NCBI RefSeq assembly: GCF_001307805.1
Contig: NZ_CP013862.1
Span: 1,736,001 to 1,800,000 of the forward strand
Direction: 5' to 3'
Source of the DNA: Lentibacillus amyloliquefaciens
GTDB lineage: Bacteria > Bacillota > Bacilli > Bacillales > Amphibacillaceae
Length of the DNA: 64,000 nt
Shown here piece after piece: positions 1-9,471 of this stretch. Position numbers and translations under genes: made by a program. Positions within the stretch are counted from its first letter, which is position 1; every line of letters starts with the position of its first letter. The notes under the pieces are model-generated. The model was given only the letters and a program-made list of their open reading frames with translations. It did not search any database and was not told the DNA's origin.

Positions 1-397
1 ATGGCGAGAAGGGGAAACACATCAATAGAAAGAGCGGCCCAAAGCCATGCCGTTCGACCCATACGGTTACCCGGCGAACTTGCTTATTACGGCGTATCAC
101 TTTAAATAGACGCTTGTCCCCAAGTTTCCGTATGACCCAAAATACCAGGATTGCACCACCACATGCGCCGATCCAGGAAAATATGAAACCTTTCCATAAG
201 CCATATGCTGCTGCATTGGCAAACACAAAGACAATTAACGGCAAAAACGGAAGAAATGCTTCTATAAATGGCAATAATATACCCGGCAGCGGTCCCAGGC
301 TTTCATATTCATTCAGTAATTCCTGAATGAATTCATCCATTTTTTCCTGTTCAAGCCACAGCCGCCAATCAGCCAGGCTGACATTTAGCAACTTCAT
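1..397 (-). CDS. TVP38/TMEM64-family membrane protein, 3' part missing
   Basis: The minus strand is open from an ATG at 397 to the window edge (about 132 residues visible), with an AAGGGGA ribosome-binding site upstream. The visible part has a polar N-terminus of about 35 residues, a hydrophobic segment rich in Phe, Leu and Pro with FLPFLPLIVFVFANAAAYG, then a second hydrophobic stretch ending at VFWVIRKLGDK. This is the start of the SNARE-associated (DedA-like) TVP38/TMEM64 family, integral membrane proteins of poorly defined function. It is probably the yhjE equivalent, because the divergent neighbour resembles yhjD and comK is next, as in the B. subtilis region. The C-terminus lies outside the window. 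Confidence 0.75.
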   Translation of the reverse strand, partial: MKLLNVSLADWRLWLEQEKMDEFIQELLNEYESLGPLPGILLPFIEAFLPFLPLIVFVFANAAAYGLWKGFIFSWIGACGGAILVFWVIRKLGDKRLFKVIRRNKQVRRVTVWVERHGFGPLFLLMCFPFSP

Positions 398-644
398 ATA
401 TTCTTTGTCCCCTTACTCAAAATCGTTTCATCATCTATTATAGCTAAATATATTTTACAGTAATCTTTACAAGCTGCATAGCAAAAATTACCAAACATTC
501 CCTCCACTTTAGCTTGTATCAGCCGAATGAAAGATGCCTCTTTCTTATCATTTTACCTCAAATTGAGTTTTTTAGTGTATTTTTTGTTCAATTTATCATA
601 TACTGATTACAATGGAACAAATGTTCGTTATTGGAGGGGATAGT

Positions 645-1034
645 TTGCGCTACTTGAATGATGAAGAATTACAACCGGCTTCACGCTTTCTGTTTCTTTC
701 GATGGCAATCGTGGTGATTCAGCAGGATCTCCAGACGATTGAGCAGGGGCGCTTTAAAATTAAGGAACCTTATACAAAACTTTTGGAAAAAATGCATTCC
801 GATGCTGTAAATGAACGGAAAGAACTGCGAAAGACCATGCGGGACAAAAAAATTCAGGTTATGGCATTGAATAAAAACGATTCATTTTCCTCGTATCTAT
901 TTCTTTGCAGGGGGCGGGAAGAAAAGCGTAATTATTTTAACCCGGCCATCCGCAAAAAAGTGGAGGCGATCATACAGGAACTCATGCGAAAGGCTCTGCA
1001 ACCACATCCGGATTATGCCTCTGCAGATACTTGA
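645..1034 (+). CDS. Conserved YhjD-like hypothetical protein
   Basis: A 129-residue protein read from a TTG at 645, chosen because GGAGGGG lies about 5 nt upstream; an in-frame ATG at 612 lies before that site. It has no signal peptide or membrane segment. It is charged and probably helical, with a basic middle and a C-terminal block containing CRGREEKRNYFNPAIRKKVE. I recognise it as the small conserved Bacillaceae protein next to the TVP38-family gene (YhjD in B. subtilis); the function is unknown. Its last 53 bases overlap the 3' end of comK on the other strand, so both transcripts share complementary tails. Confidence 0.6.
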   Translation: MRYLNDEELQPASRFLFLSMAIVVIQQDLQTIEQGRFKIKEPYTKLLEKMHSDAVNERKELRKTMRDKKIQVMALNKNDSFSSYLFLCRGREEKRNYFNPAIRKKVEAIIQELMRKALQPHPDYASADT

Positions 1035-1509
1035 TACGATTATCGAGTAAATAGCGGTACTGTGCTGTTCGCTGTACCTGGTTAAGCATCGAGCCAAGTG
1101 AGACAGACAGAATAATCGATTTCTGGTTTTTAAAAATGACCTCAGTCTGTCTTCCCGGCCCCTGATTGACCTGATCGATATGCGAATGGGCGATCCATGA
1201 ACATTTGGTATTGGATGGAGATGTTGTCGGAAAAAAGTACATGCCGCTGGTCGGATCGATTGAAATTGGGGCTTTGTGGGTGATGCCACAAATATCACGA
1301 GTCCCGTCCTGTCTTCCCCTGAGGCTGCTTCCGAAAAACTTGCAGGCATTATCAACCATTTTACTCGGGGCATAATGTATGGAATATTCTTCCCTATCTT
1401 CCAGGATGCGTGTGGCAGTGTTCCCGTTTTCATCCTGAATTGCGATAACAGCCATGGTGAGAGGTGTTATTTCATACGATGGGGCATAATAATTATTGAG
1501 CATAATCAT
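982..1509 (-). CDS. comK: Competence transcription factor ComK
   Basis: ComK is the DNA-binding master activator of late competence genes; it binds paired AT-boxes in the minor groove. The 175-residue product keeps family landmarks: the central CKFFGSSLRGRQDGT block, then ITHKAPISIDPTSGMYFFPT and a CSWIAHSHI segment, in the order seen in B. subtilis ComK (192 aa). It is shorter at the C-terminus. The start is either ATG 1509 or ATG 1503, both behind AAAGG. It overlaps the yhjD-like gene tail-to-tail by 53 bp. An AT-box lies upstream, consistent with autoactivation. Its presence suggests, but does not show, transformability. Confidence 0.88.
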   Translation of the reverse strand: MIMLNNYYAPSYEITPLTMAVIAIQDENGNTATRILEDREEYSIHYAPSKMVDNACKFFGSSLRGRQDGTRDICGITHKAPISIDPTSGMYFFPTTSPSNTKCSWIAHSHIDQVNQGPGRQTEVIFKNQKSIILSVSLGSMLNQVQRTAQYRYLLDNRIKYLQRHNPDVVAEPFA

Positions 1510-1583
1510 TCATCCTTTCATGTAAACATGAAAAGAAAGAGGCGTATCTATAATTTACCAATCAGACATAAAAATTGCAATAA

Positions 1584-1596
1584 AAAATTCAGTTTT
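1584..1596 (-). promoter_or_regulatory. Candidate ComK AT-box upstream of comK
   Basis: AAAA-TTCAG-TTTT matches the ComK half-site AAAA-N5-TTTT exactly, about 75-90 bp upstream of the comK start in very AT-rich DNA. ComK normally needs two boxes; I do not see a second perfect one at 8, 18 or 31 bp, so this is suggestive only. Confidence 0.4.
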
Positions 1597-1682
1597 TTCT
1601 TAAATTTTGACAAAAAGTTGATTGATAAAGAATTTATTTCGTATAATTTGTCAATTTTGACTGCCGCAGCCCGCATTCAAAT

Positions 1683-1727
1683 CAAAAAATAAGCAGTCCA
1701 TTTATATCGTTCTGCATTGGACTGCTT
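1683..1727 (-). terminator. Intrinsic terminator of lplJ
   Basis: A perfect 10-bp stem (AAGCAGTCCA at 1691-1700 with TGGACTGCTT at 1718-1727) is followed on the minus strand by a T-run at 1690-1685, about 70 bp beyond the lplJ stop. Confidence 0.85.
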
Positions 1728-1797
1728 AAAGATTTATTATTTTATATCTGCTTAAATCATGCTGTTCCTTTTTAACGGCAGCCGGTTCTCATCTGTA

Positions 1798-2793
1798 TTA
1801 ATACAGCAATTTAATAAATTCATCTTTAGGAATTTTGCCGAGATAATACGACACATCGAAATCTGCCAGTGCATCTTGAATCGCTTGGCGCTCATGGCGT
1901 ACGCCTATCAGTTTATTTTCAAGATCACTGATTTCACCCAATCCGAAAAAGTCGCCGTAGATTTTGCAGTTTTCAATCGTGCCGTTATTCACATCAAAGC
2001 GCACATCGACAAGCCCTGCGTCGAACTTATGGGATGCCTGCACGTTGAATTTAGGCGATTTGCCATAGTTCCATTCCCATTTTTGGTAACGGTGCTCTGA
2101 GATCTTATGAATTTCTTCCCAATCGGCGTCAGTCAGCTTATACTCCGGCACATCATTGACATTTTCCACTTCAAAAACGTGTTTTAAAATCATTTCTTTA
2201 AACTCGTCCATTGAAATCTTTTCATCAAGATATTCGGAAATGTTGGCGACACGGCTGCGAATTGATTTGATACCTTTTGATTCGATTTTTTCTTTGTTGA
2301 CATTTAATGCTGAGACAACATTTTCAATTTCCGAGTCAAGCATCAGTGTACCGTGGCTGAACATACGGCCTCTTGTTGAGAACATGGCATTACCCGAGAT
2401 TTTGCGGCCTTCCACAGCCAGGTCATTCCGCCCCTTCATTTCTGCCGGCACACCGACTTTGTTCAAAGCGTCCACAATCGGCTGGGTGAACTTCGCAAAA
2501 TCCTGGAAGCTTTCCCCGTCATCTTTCGTGATGAAACTGAAATTAAGATTTTGCTCATCATGATAAACCGCCCCGCCGCCGGACAGACGACGAACGACTT
2601 CGATACCGTTCTCATCCACATAATCGGTGTTTATTTCTTCAACTGAATTTTGATTCCGCCCGACAATAATCGAGGGTTTATTGATATAAAACAATAAATA
2701 TGTATCCTTTTCCCCGAAATTTTGCAGGATATACTCTTCAATTGCCAGATTTACAGTCGGGTCAGTGATGCCCTGGTTATCAATAAATTTCAC
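1798..2793 (-). CDS. lplJ: Lipoate-protein ligase LplJ
   Basis: Activates free lipoate with ATP and attaches it to lipoyl domains of 2-oxoacid dehydrogenases and GcvH in the cytoplasm. The 331-residue protein has the BPL/LplA fold signature RRLSGGGAVYHD, the lysine-containing GRKISGNA motif and the accessory C-terminal domain. The start is a GTG at 2793, because GGGAGG lies just upstream; an in-frame ATG at 2814 precedes that site. With the GTG the length matches B. subtilis LplJ. It lies downstream of yhfI, as in B. subtilis, with its own terminator. Confidence 0.93.
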   Translation of the reverse strand: MKFIDNQGITDPTVNLAIEEYILQNFGEKDTYLLFYINKPSIIVGRNQNSVEEINTDYVDENGIEVVRRLSGGGAVYHDEQNLNFSFITKDDGESFQDFAKFTQPIVDALNKVGVPAEMKGRNDLAVEGRKISGNAMFSTRGRMFSHGTLMLDSEIENVVSALNVNKEKIESKGIKSIRSRVANISEYLDEKISMDEFKEMILKHVFEVENVNDVPEYKLTDADWEEIHKISEHRYQKWEWNYGKSPKFNVQASHKFDAGLVDVRFDVNNGTIENCKIYGDFFGLGEISDLENKLIGVRHERQAIQDALADFDVSYYLGKIPKDEFIKLLY

Positions 2794-2864
2794 GACTCGT
2801 GCCTCCCTTGTCATTCTAACGTCCTATTAAATAGTTTAATAAAAATATCGGTGTCAAGCAAAAA

Positions 2865-3599
2865 TTACGATTTTTCCCACACAAGATCTTCTGCTGCCAG
2901 TTCAATACTCCCGTTGAAATATTGTTCTGCTTCTTTTACAAGGTCGTTGTTGTCACCATATTGCGGCAGATGGCTGAGAATAAGTTTTCCGGCTTTCGCT
3001 TTCTCAGCAATCATAGCGCCCTCTTTACTTGTCATATGTCCTGCGCCGGATCCGTCCTGATTTTCATAAAAATTACAGTCCGTAATCAGAAAATCAGCGT
3101 CTTTGGCAAAGTCATACCATTCTTCTTTAAAAGCTGTGTCAGCGGTATAGACAAGAACTGTCTCCCCGTCGGTAATCCGCATACCGTAACATGGCACCGG
3201 ATGGTCCGTTTGCAAAAAAGTGATGGTAAACGGGCCGATTTCCAATGATTCGGCTGGATCATAGGCGATCCCTTCTGTATTTTTATGTGTTAATGACTTG
3301 AAACCTTCCTCATCTTCTGTATGCCCGTATATCGGCAGAATTTCATTGCTTTTTCGAATATACGACTGGACCAGCCATGCATACTGCAGAACGCCGATAT
3401 CAGCCACATGATCGTTGTGATAATGTGACAGAATGACCGCATCAAGATCCATGACATGTTTGATCGTTTGCAGTTTGGACAATGAGCCGCTGCCGGCATC
3501 AATTAATAACGTAAAATCATCCTGTTCAAGTAAATATGCGGACGTCGCGCCACCCGGGGCAGGATACCCGCCCCAGTAGCCAACAATCGTTAATTTCAT
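2865..3599 (-). CDS. yhfI: YhfI-like metallo-beta-lactamase-fold hydrolase
   Basis: A 244-residue cytoplasmic protein of the metallo-beta-lactamase fold, ribonuclease Z/YhfI group. The metal-binding motif SHYHNDHVAD is near residue 60; later ligands are likely in TDHPVPCYG, YTADTAF and LSHLPQYG. The substrate is not known; the family includes phosphodiesterases. ATG 3599 follows GAGGTGA. It precedes lplJ on the same strand with about 70 bp between, and is divergent from yhfH, an arrangement shared with B. subtilis. Confidence 0.85.
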   Translation of the reverse strand: MKLTIVGYWGGYPAPGGATSAYLLEQDDFTLLIDAGSGSLSKLQTIKHVMDLDAVILSHYHNDHVADIGVLQYAWLVQSYIRKSNEILPIYGHTEDEEGFKSLTHKNTEGIAYDPAESLEIGPFTITFLQTDHPVPCYGMRITDGETVLVYTADTAFKEEWYDFAKDADFLITDCNFYENQDGSGAGHMTSKEGAMIAEKAKAGKLILSHLPQYGDNNDLVKEAEQYFNGSIELAAEDLVWEKS

Positions 3600-3657
3600 A
3601 AATTTTCACCTCAAAAATTTAAATTTTGTTGTAACACAGTATTGACATCATGCATAC

Positions 3658-3666
3658 TGTTATAAT
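3658..3666 (+). promoter_or_regulatory. Extended -10 promoter of yhfH
   Basis: TGTTATAAT is an extended -10 element (TGnTATAAT) about 37 bp before the yhfH start. A TTGACA at 3642-3647 is only 13 bp away, too close to serve as a canonical -35. Confidence 0.5.
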
Positions 3667-3702
3667 ACAATAGTTTTAACAAAATAAAGGGGATGTTAAC
3701 AC

Positions 3703-3831
3703 ATGATGAACGTTGTCGAGTTTTTCCGAAATCTGCCGCGAAAAAAATGCCGCAACTGCGGTCACGAAATGTTTGAAAAAGCCGATTGTTACGGTAATCT
3801 GTGTGACGAATGTGACCACCCGGCAAGATAA
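3703..3831 (+). CDS. yhfH: YhfH-family small zinc-ribbon-like protein
   Basis: A 42-residue ORF starting MMNVVEFFRNLP after AAAGGGGAT. It carries two CxxC pairs (CRNCG and CDEC) about 15 residues apart, a plausible four-cysteine zinc site. Small proteins of this pattern sit between yhfI and neighbouring genes in B. subtilis (YhfH family). No function is known. Its position, length and cysteines make it a real gene despite its size. Confidence 0.8.
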   Translation: MMNVVEFFRNLPRKKCRNCGHEMFEKADCYGNLCDECDHPAR

Positions 3832-3968
3832 TTCATCTGTACCACCTTATGCTCATTGTACGCGAATCTTATACTTTCTTTCCATTGATACAGCTATTCA
3901 TACAGCTGTGTCTTTTTTTGTACAAAATGTTATGATTATTTTATAGTTCGAAATAAAGGAGATTTCAT

Positions 3969-5774
3969 ATGACAATTAAACGATTGAAGCGTTCTGAAGT
4001 GCCGAATGAACAGACTTGGGACTTGACTGATTTATTCGCATCACATGAAGAGTGGGAAAACGAATTAAATGCCCTCCAGGCCAACGTCAGTGACGTCACA
4101 CAATATAAGGGTCGGCTCATACAAAATCCCAAAACTATATTAAGCGGTCTGAAATCTTATGAACGTTTTGAAAAGCGCCTGATCCGTGTTGCGACTTACG
4201 CAAATCTAAAATCAGCAACCGATGGGTCAGATCCTCAAAACCAGGCGGATTCAGCCAAAGTATCATCGGTTCTTGCAGAAATCGGTGCTAAATTATCATT
4301 CGTTGAGAATGAACTGCTGGAATTGCCGAGTGATGCTATTGATCACTTGATAGAAGAAGAACCGGAACTGACAACATACCGTAAGATTCTCGAGGATATC
4401 TTCGAGAAAAAACCATTCACACTGGCACCGGAAATTGAAGAAACATTGGCAGCGCTCAGCGAGGTACATAATGCACCATTCATGATTTATGAGCGGAGCA
4501 AATCATCAGATATGACTTTTCGTTCCATAAAGGATGAAAATGGGGCAGAGCTGCCGATGTCATCCGCTCTTTACGAGGACAGCTATGAAACGTCACCGGA
4601 TGCTACTATTCGTAAACAAGCATATGACGCATTCACCAGTACGTTGAATCAATATAAAAATACTTATGCTGCAGCATATGCCACCGAAGTAACGAAACAG
4701 GTTACGATGTCACGACTTCGTTCCTACGACTCCGTTACCGATATGCTGCTCCATTCGCAGCAAGTGACTAAAGATATGTATCATAACCAGCTTGATGTTA
4801 TCCAACAGGAACTTGCACCTCATATGCGCCGGTTTGTCAAGCTGAAACAGGAGAAGCTCGGCCTTAGGAAGATGCATTTTTATGACTTAAAAGCACCGCT
4901 CGATCCTGATTTCAATCCTTCCACAACGTTTGAGGAAGCGACGGAAACAATACAAGAAGCACTGAAGGTTATGGGACCTGAGTACAGTGAGATTATACGA
5001 AAAGGCATCAATAATCGCTGGGTAGACCGGTCTGACAACGTTGGAAAACAGACAGGGGCGTTTTGTGCGTCACCATATGGCGTTCATCCATATATTTTAG
5101 TGACATGGACAGATACAATGCGCGGAGCATTTGTATTGGCCCATGAACTGGGGCATGCAGGGCATTTCTACCTTGCCGGTGAAAACCAGTCGCTTGTTAA
5201 TACAGAACCATCCACCTATTTTGTCGAGGCGCCTTCAACATTAAACGAATTACTGCTTGCAGATCATATGATAGCCAAAACAGATGATAAACGGATGAAA
5301 CGCTGGGTTATCAGCCAGCTGCTCGAAACATACTACCATAACTTTGTCACCCATCTTTTGGAAGGTGAATTCCAGCGCCGTGTATATGCATTGGCCGAAT
5401 CCGGCACACCACTTACAGAAGATGTATTAACCGGGGAGAAAAAAGAAGCGCTTCAAAATTTCTGGGGCGATGCAGTGGAAATCGATGATGGCGCCGGTCT
5501 GACATGGATGCGCCAGCCGCACTATTACATGGGTTTATATCCATATACTTATTCAGCCGGACTGACAATTTCAACGGCTATGGCCGGTAAAATCCGTGAA
5601 GAAGGACAACCCGCTGTCGACCGCTGGCTTTCTGTATTAAAAGCCGGCGGAACGATGAAGCCGCTTGACTTGGCTGAAAAGGCCGGCATCGACATGTCCC
5701 AGCCTGATGCCATCAGGGAAGCTGTTGCCTACGTCGGAGAGCTGGTTGACGAACTGGAAAAGAGTTATGAATAG
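3969..5774 (+). CDS. pepF: Oligoendopeptidase F, M3 family
   Basis: A cytoplasmic zinc metallopeptidase that cuts short oligopeptides. The 601-residue protein has the M3 catalytic helix AHELGHAGHF (HExxH near residue 396) with the third ligand in a downstream helix near STLNELLLADH. Length is normal for PepF (about 600). ATG 3969 follows AAGGAG. It stands alone between yhfH and the haem operon and ends in a strong terminator. Possible roles are peptide turnover during growth and sporulation; paralogues are common in Bacillaceae. Confidence 0.92.
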   Translation: MTIKRLKRSEVPNEQTWDLTDLFASHEEWENELNALQANVSDVTQYKGRLIQNPKTILSGLKSYERFEKRLIRVATYANLKSATDGSDPQNQADSAKVSSVLAEIGAKLSFVENELLELPSDAIDHLIEEEPELTTYRKILEDIFEKKPFTLAPEIEETLAALSEVHNAPFMIYERSKSSDMTFRSIKDENGAELPMSSALYEDSYETSPDATIRKQAYDAFTSTLNQYKNTYAAAYATEVTKQVTMSRLRSYDSVTDMLLHSQQVTKDMYHNQLDVIQQELAPHMRRFVKLKQEKLGLRKMHFYDLKAPLDPDFNPSTTFEEATETIQEALKVMGPEYSEIIRKGINNRWVDRSDNVGKQTGAFCASPYGVHPYILVTWTDTMRGAFVLAHELGHAGHFYLAGENQSLVNTEPSTYFVEAPSTLNELLLADHMIAKTDDKRMKRWVISQLLETYYHNFVTHLLEGEFQRRVYALAESGTPLTEDVLTGEKKEALQNFWGDAVEIDDGAGLTWMRQPHYYMGLYPYTYSAGLTISTAMAGKIREEGQPAVDRWLSVLKAGGTMKPLDLAEKAGIDMSQPDAIREAVAYVGELVDELEKSYE

Positions 5775-5781
5775 AAAGTCT

Positions 5782-5811
5782 GTGCTCCGGTGTCGGCCGG
5801 AGCACTTTTTT
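5782..5811 (+). terminator. Intrinsic terminator of pepF
   Basis: GTGCTCCGG at 5782-5790 pairs with CCGGAGCAC at 5797-5805 around a 6-nt loop, then six T residues. Confidence 0.92.
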
Positions 5812-5827
5812 ATATCAGAAAGTGATG

Positions 5828-6007
5828 CTTCTGTTGATATTTCCTTTATTCTGTCGATACAATTAATCTTCTGCAGATAAGTTTTTTCTTCTGTTGATAT
5901 AATCGCTCATCTGTTGATTTCCCCGGCCTTCTGTCGATATTATCATTCTTCCGTTGATTTAATTTCTCTTCTGCAGATTCCTGGCTTCTTCTGCCGATAC
6001 CCGTTAT
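5828..6007. repeat. Nine-unit array with exact 20-bp period
   Basis: A core of the form CTTCTGTYGATA recurs at 5828, 5848, 5868, 5888, 5908, 5928, 5948, 5968 and 5988, exactly 20 bp apart. The first ~12 bp of each unit are conserved (CTTCTGTTGAT, CTTCTGTCGAT, CTTCTGCAGAT and CTTCTGCCGAT variants) and the remaining 8 bp differ completely. The period is not a multiple of three, so it does not encode a protein repeat. It fills the gap between the pepF terminator and the haem-operon terminator. Confidence 0.9.
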
Positions 6008-6023
6008 ATAACATTTAACTGTA

Positions 6024-6057
6024 CAAAAAAACGGCATCAAACACAAGTTTGATGCCG
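6024..6057 (-). terminator. Intrinsic terminator of pbpF-hemEHY
   Basis: CGGCATCAAAC (6032-6042) pairs perfectly with GTTTGATGCCG (6047-6057) around a 4-nt loop, followed on the minus strand by seven T residues. It lies 14 bp beyond the hemY stop. Confidence 0.92.
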
Positions 6058-6070
6058 GTCACACGCACAT

Positions 6071-7477
6071 TTAATCCCGTAAATAATCCAGCACATCATT
6101 AACAGCTTTTTCCCCCTGCCCGATGCAGTCAGGGATGCCAACGCCTTCGTAAGAGCTGCCTGCTATAAATACGCCAGGAAAGTTTTCTTCCATGTTTTCC
6201 CGTACATTCGCAATTCGCTCGGTGTGGCCGACTGTGTATTGCGGCATGGCATTTTTCCAGCGGCTGATGACACTGAATTCAGGTTTCTCAGTTATATTCA
6301 TCGTTTTGTTTAAATCATTCATGACAATATCAGTAATCTCTTCATCAGATAAATCAACCACTTCTTGATCGCTCGGTTTCCCGACATAGCAGCGGACCAG
6401 TGCTTTTCCTTCAGGCACAGCGTTTGGCCATTTTTTATGGGTCCAAGTGCATGCTGTTATTCTAAAATCACTATTACGGGACACAACAAAACCGGTCCCG
6501 TCAATGTCCCGCTCAATGGCTGATGCGTCAAACGCCATGGCGACATTGGCAACAGAGGTCGCCGGAATGTCTTTGAATTCATCAAACACGTTGAACTGAC
6601 TGAAGATATTAGGCAATGTATTGTGTGGTGTCGCCATAATAACTGCATCCGGTTTATAAACTTCACCATTGCTTAATAACACATGATAACCGTGCGCTTT
6701 CTTTTCGACATGGTCAACACCGACGCCAAGTGAAACACTGTCACCAAGAACAGATTCAAGCCGTTCCACCCATGTTTCCAGTCCATTTTCGAATGAGTAA
6801 AAGATGCCTTCTTTCTTACCGCCTGATTTTTTCTGTTTGGGCTGTTTTGGCGTCGTTTTTCGCAGACCTTTAATCAAGCTGCGGTGCTCTTGCTCCAACT
6901 GGTGAAAGTTCGGAAATGTGGCTTTAATGCTCATATTATCGATATCACCAGCATAAATCCCGGACAAGAGCGGTTCGATCAAATTCTCCACGAGTTCATT
7001 TCCAAAACGACGCCGGAAAAAGGTGCCCAATGACTGGTCCCCTGTTTTTCCTCTTGGTTTCGCAAAATCCATCCCGGCACGAAGTTTTCCCACGGGTGAA
7101 AAAATACCGGAAAACAAAAATGGACGTACCCTGACAGGAATGCCCATATACGATCCCTTTGGCATTTTATGCAACCGATTATCAACCAGAATATAGGACT
7201 GGCCTGTGCCGTTCTTTACAAGCTGATTGCTTAACCCAAGTTCGTTGACCAGCTTAACACCGGGCTGTTTCCGTGATAAAAAGGAGTCCGGCCCTTGCTC
7301 AATGACATATCCATTGCGCCTGGTTGTTTTAATTTTACCGCCAAGACGATTTCCTGCTTCAACAAGCCTGACCTCATATGGCAAGTCTTTTTCGTTAATT
7401 TCCTTCTGCAAGTAGTAGGCAGCGGATAAACCAGTTATCCCGCCGCCCGCAATCAATATCTTTTTCATTTCACTCAT
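6071..7477 (-). CDS. hemY: Coproporphyrinogen III oxidase, HemY/CgoX type
   Basis: A FAD-dependent oxidase that, in Firmicutes, oxidises coproporphyrinogen III to coproporphyrin III in the coproporphyrin-dependent haem pathway. The 468-residue protein opens with the dinucleotide-binding motif [14 protein letters not shown] and ends with [19 protein letters not shown], typical of the PPOX family. A Lys/Pro-rich linker ([13 protein letters not shown]) occurs near residue 215. Its ATG overlaps the hemH stop by 4 bp, so translation is probably coupled. It is last in the operon. Confidence 0.93.
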   Translation of the reverse strand: MSEMKKILIAGGGITGLSAAYYLQKEINEKDLPYEVRLVEAGNRLGGKIKTTRRNGYVIEQGPDSFLSRKQPGVKLVNELGLSNQLVKNGTGQSYILVDNRLHKMPKGSYMGIPVRVRPFLFSGIFSPVGKLRAGMDFAKPRGKTGDQSLGTFFRRRFGNELVENLIEPLLSGIYAGDIDNMSIKATFPNFHQLEQEHRSLIKGLRKTTPKQPKQKKSGGKKEGIFYSFENGLETWVERLESVLGDSVSLGVGVDHVEKKAHGYHVLLSNGEVYKPDAVIMATPHNTLPNIFSQFNVFDEFKDIPATSVANVAMAFDASAIERDIDGTGFVVSRNSDFRITACTWTHKKWPNAVPEGKALVRCYVGKPSDQEVVDLSDEEITDIVMNDLNKTMNITEKPEFSVISRWKNAMPQYTVGHTERIANVRENMEENFPGVFIAGSSYEGVGIPDCIGQGEKAVNDVLDYLRD

Positions 7478-8412
7478 TGCACTTCACGCTTTACTTTTTT
7501 CATGACAACTTCAGCAAGGGTGGCAATGAATTGCGGATGCGCGTTTGGCATTTCCGGACGGTGATAATTCGCTCCAAGCTCATCACACACCACTTTGCAT
7601 TCATAATCATTGTCATAGAGCACTTCCAAGTGGTCAGCAATAAAACCGACCGGGGCATAAACGAATGAACGGAAACCTTCCTCTTCATACAATTCACGTG
7701 TCAGGTCCTGAACATCCGGCCCGAGCCATGGATCCGGCGTATTGCCTTCACTTTGCCAGCCGATAGCATAGTTCTGAACGCCTGTCTTCTCAGAAATCAG
7801 GCTGGCTGTTTCTTTCAACTGATCAGGATAGGGATCGCCGTCTTTCAAAATTTTTTTCGGCAAACTATGTGCAGAAACGACGAGCACAGCTTTTTCCCTT
7901 TCATCTTCAGACATCTCATCATAAACAGCGCTTATTGCATCAGCCCAATATTGGATAAAGCCCGGCTCATTGTACCAGCTTTCCACGGACTCAATCGAAA
8001 TGCCATATTTGTCCGCTGTATCATTGGCACGCTGATTATACGATTTGACACTGAAGGTTGAATAGTGCGGTGCCAAAACAATGGATACAGCTTCGTCAAT
8101 CCCGTCATTTGCCATTTGTTCAACAGCATCTTCAATAAATGGATGAATATGTTTCAATCCAATATACGCTTTGAATTCGACCTCATCTTGCATCACATTC
8201 AATTTTTCTTCCAGGGCATTTGTCTGTTCTTCCGTAATCCGTGCCAATGGTGAAATCCCGCCGATCGCTTTATACCGGTCTTTCAAATCCTGCAATGCTT
8301 CTTCTGACGGTTTTCTTCCATGACGGATATCTGTGTAGTATGGTTCAATGTCTTCTTCCTTATAAGGAGTGCCATACGCCATTACCAGCAAACCTAATTT
8401 TTTCTTTCCCAT
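7474..8412 (-). CDS. hemH: Coproporphyrin III ferrochelatase, HemH/CpfC
   Basis: Inserts Fe2+ into coproporphyrin III to make coproheme. The 312-residue soluble protein has the ferrochelatase landmarks LLVMAYGTP, an SAHSLP loop with the catalytic-region His, and [18 protein letters not shown] 8412 is chosen because GAGGTG lies 6 nt upstream; the in-frame GTG at 8421 is inside that site. It sits 24 bp after hemE and overlaps hemY by 4 bp, the hemEHY order of B. subtilis. Confidence 0.94.
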   Translation of the reverse strand: MGKKKLGLLVMAYGTPYKEEDIEPYYTDIRHGRKPSEEALQDLKDRYKAIGGISPLARITEEQTNALEEKLNVMQDEVEFKAYIGLKHIHPFIEDAVEQMANDGIDEAVSIVLAPHYSTFSVKSYNQRANDTADKYGISIESVESWYNEPGFIQYWADAISAVYDEMSEDEREKAVLVVSAHSLPKKILKDGDPYPDQLKETASLISEKTGVQNYAIGWQSEGNTPDPWLGPDVQDLTRELYEEEGFRSFVYAPVGFIADHLEVLYDNDYECKVVCDELGANYHRPEMPNAHPQFIATLAEVVMKKVKREVQ

Positions 8413-8436
8413 TTGCAACACCTCATCAGTCTCAAT

Positions 8437-9471
8437 TTATCGCCTCGAATAAGAATGGATAAGCTCAGTCAATTTTTTAAGTGTTTCCGGCTTGATATCC
8501 GGTGTGACACCATGACCAAGGTTAAAAACATGGTTGCCATCCTGCTTGCTTTCATCCAGAATCGCTTTGGTTTTAGTCTCAATTGTTTCCCAGTCTGCTA
8601 GCAAAACTGTCGGATCGAGATTTCCTTGCAGCACTTTGGTAACACCCAGCCGGCGCGCTTCGGCAATCGACGTGCGCCAGTCAAGGCCAATCACATCAAC
8701 CGGCAAGTCGTTCCATTCCGGAAGCAGATGCCGCGCACCAACACCGAAAACGATCAATGGCACGTTTTTCGTCCCGAGTTCCGAAAAAATCCGTTCCATG
8801 ACCGGCTTGATATAATAACGGTAATCCTCAACATTCAAAGCGCCTACCCACGAGTCAAAAATCTGTACAGCACGTGCCCCGGCATCAACTTGAGCTTTCA
8901 CATATGAAATGGTCATGTCAGCCAATTTATCCATTAATGCAAACCAGACATCCGGCTGACTGTACATCAACTTCTTTGTTTTGCTGTAGTTTTTGGAAGG
9001 CCCGCCTTCAATCATGTAACTTGCTAGTGTAAACGGAGCACCGCTGAATCCAATAAGCGGCACATCCAGCTGTTCTTCTGTCAAAAGACGAATCGTATCA
9101 AGAACATACGGCACGTCTGCTTTCGGATTAATCATGCCCAGCCGTTCGACGTCCTGATACGTTTGAATCGGATTATCGATTACCGGACCGATACCCTTTT
9201 TGATTTCAACATCCACGCCGAGTGACGGGAGCGGTGACATAATATCTTTATACAAAATGGCTGCATCTACACCGTAATGTTCAACAGGAAGGCGCGTAAC
9301 ATAAGCGCACAACTCCGGCTGATGCGTAATTTCAAATAAAGAATACTTTTCTTTCAGTTTGCGGTACTCTTTCTGAGATCTGCCCGCCTGACGCATAAAC
9401 CATGCAGGCGTATACTCCGTTTTCTCACCCTTGTATGCTTTTAGAATCGTATCATTAAAATATTTCGTCAC
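8437..9471 (-). CDS. hemE: Uroporphyrinogen decarboxylase HemE
   Basis: Decarboxylates the four acetates of uroporphyrinogen III to give coproporphyrinogen III. The 344-residue protein has the N-terminal signature [28 protein letters not shown], and GLDWRTS and NLGHGVTPD near the C-terminus. The start is GTG 9471, because AAAGGG sits 6 nt upstream of it; the in-frame GTG at 9480 touches the site. It is first of the three hem genes and about 130 bp downstream of pbpF. Confidence 0.94.
   Translation of the reverse strand: MTKYFNDTILKAYKGEKTEYTPAWFMRQAGRSQKEYRKLKEKYSLFEITHQPELCAYVTRLPVEHYGVDAAILYKDIMSPLPSLGVDVEIKKGIGPVIDNPIQTYQDVERLGMINPKADVPYVLDTIRLLTEEQLDVPLIGFSGAPFTLASYMIEGGPSKNYSKTKKLMYSQPDVWFALMDKLADMTISYVKAQVDAGARAVQIFDSWVGALNVEDYRYYIKPVMERIFSELGTKNVPLIVFGVGARHLLPEWNDLPVDVIGLDWRTSIAEARRLGVTKVLQGNLDPTVLLADWETIETKTKAILDESKQDGNHVFNLGHGVTPDIKPETLKKLTELIHSYSRR

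Noticed and set aside
1276..1692. Plus-strand open frame antisense to the comK start
   Set aside because: It overlaps comK on the opposite strand, has no ribosome-binding site and no recognisable protein features.
3642..3666. TTGACA with TATAAT as a sigma-A promoter for yhfH
   Set aside because: The spacing is 13 bp, too short; only the extended -10 was kept.
5828..6007. CRISPR array
   Set aside because: The repeat core is only about 12 bp and the spacers 8 bp, far below CRISPR sizes, and no cas genes are present.
5846..6046. 66-codon minus-strand frame across the 20-bp repeat array
   Set aside because: The 20-bp period shifts frame each unit and there is no ribosome-binding site; it is a by-product of the repeat.
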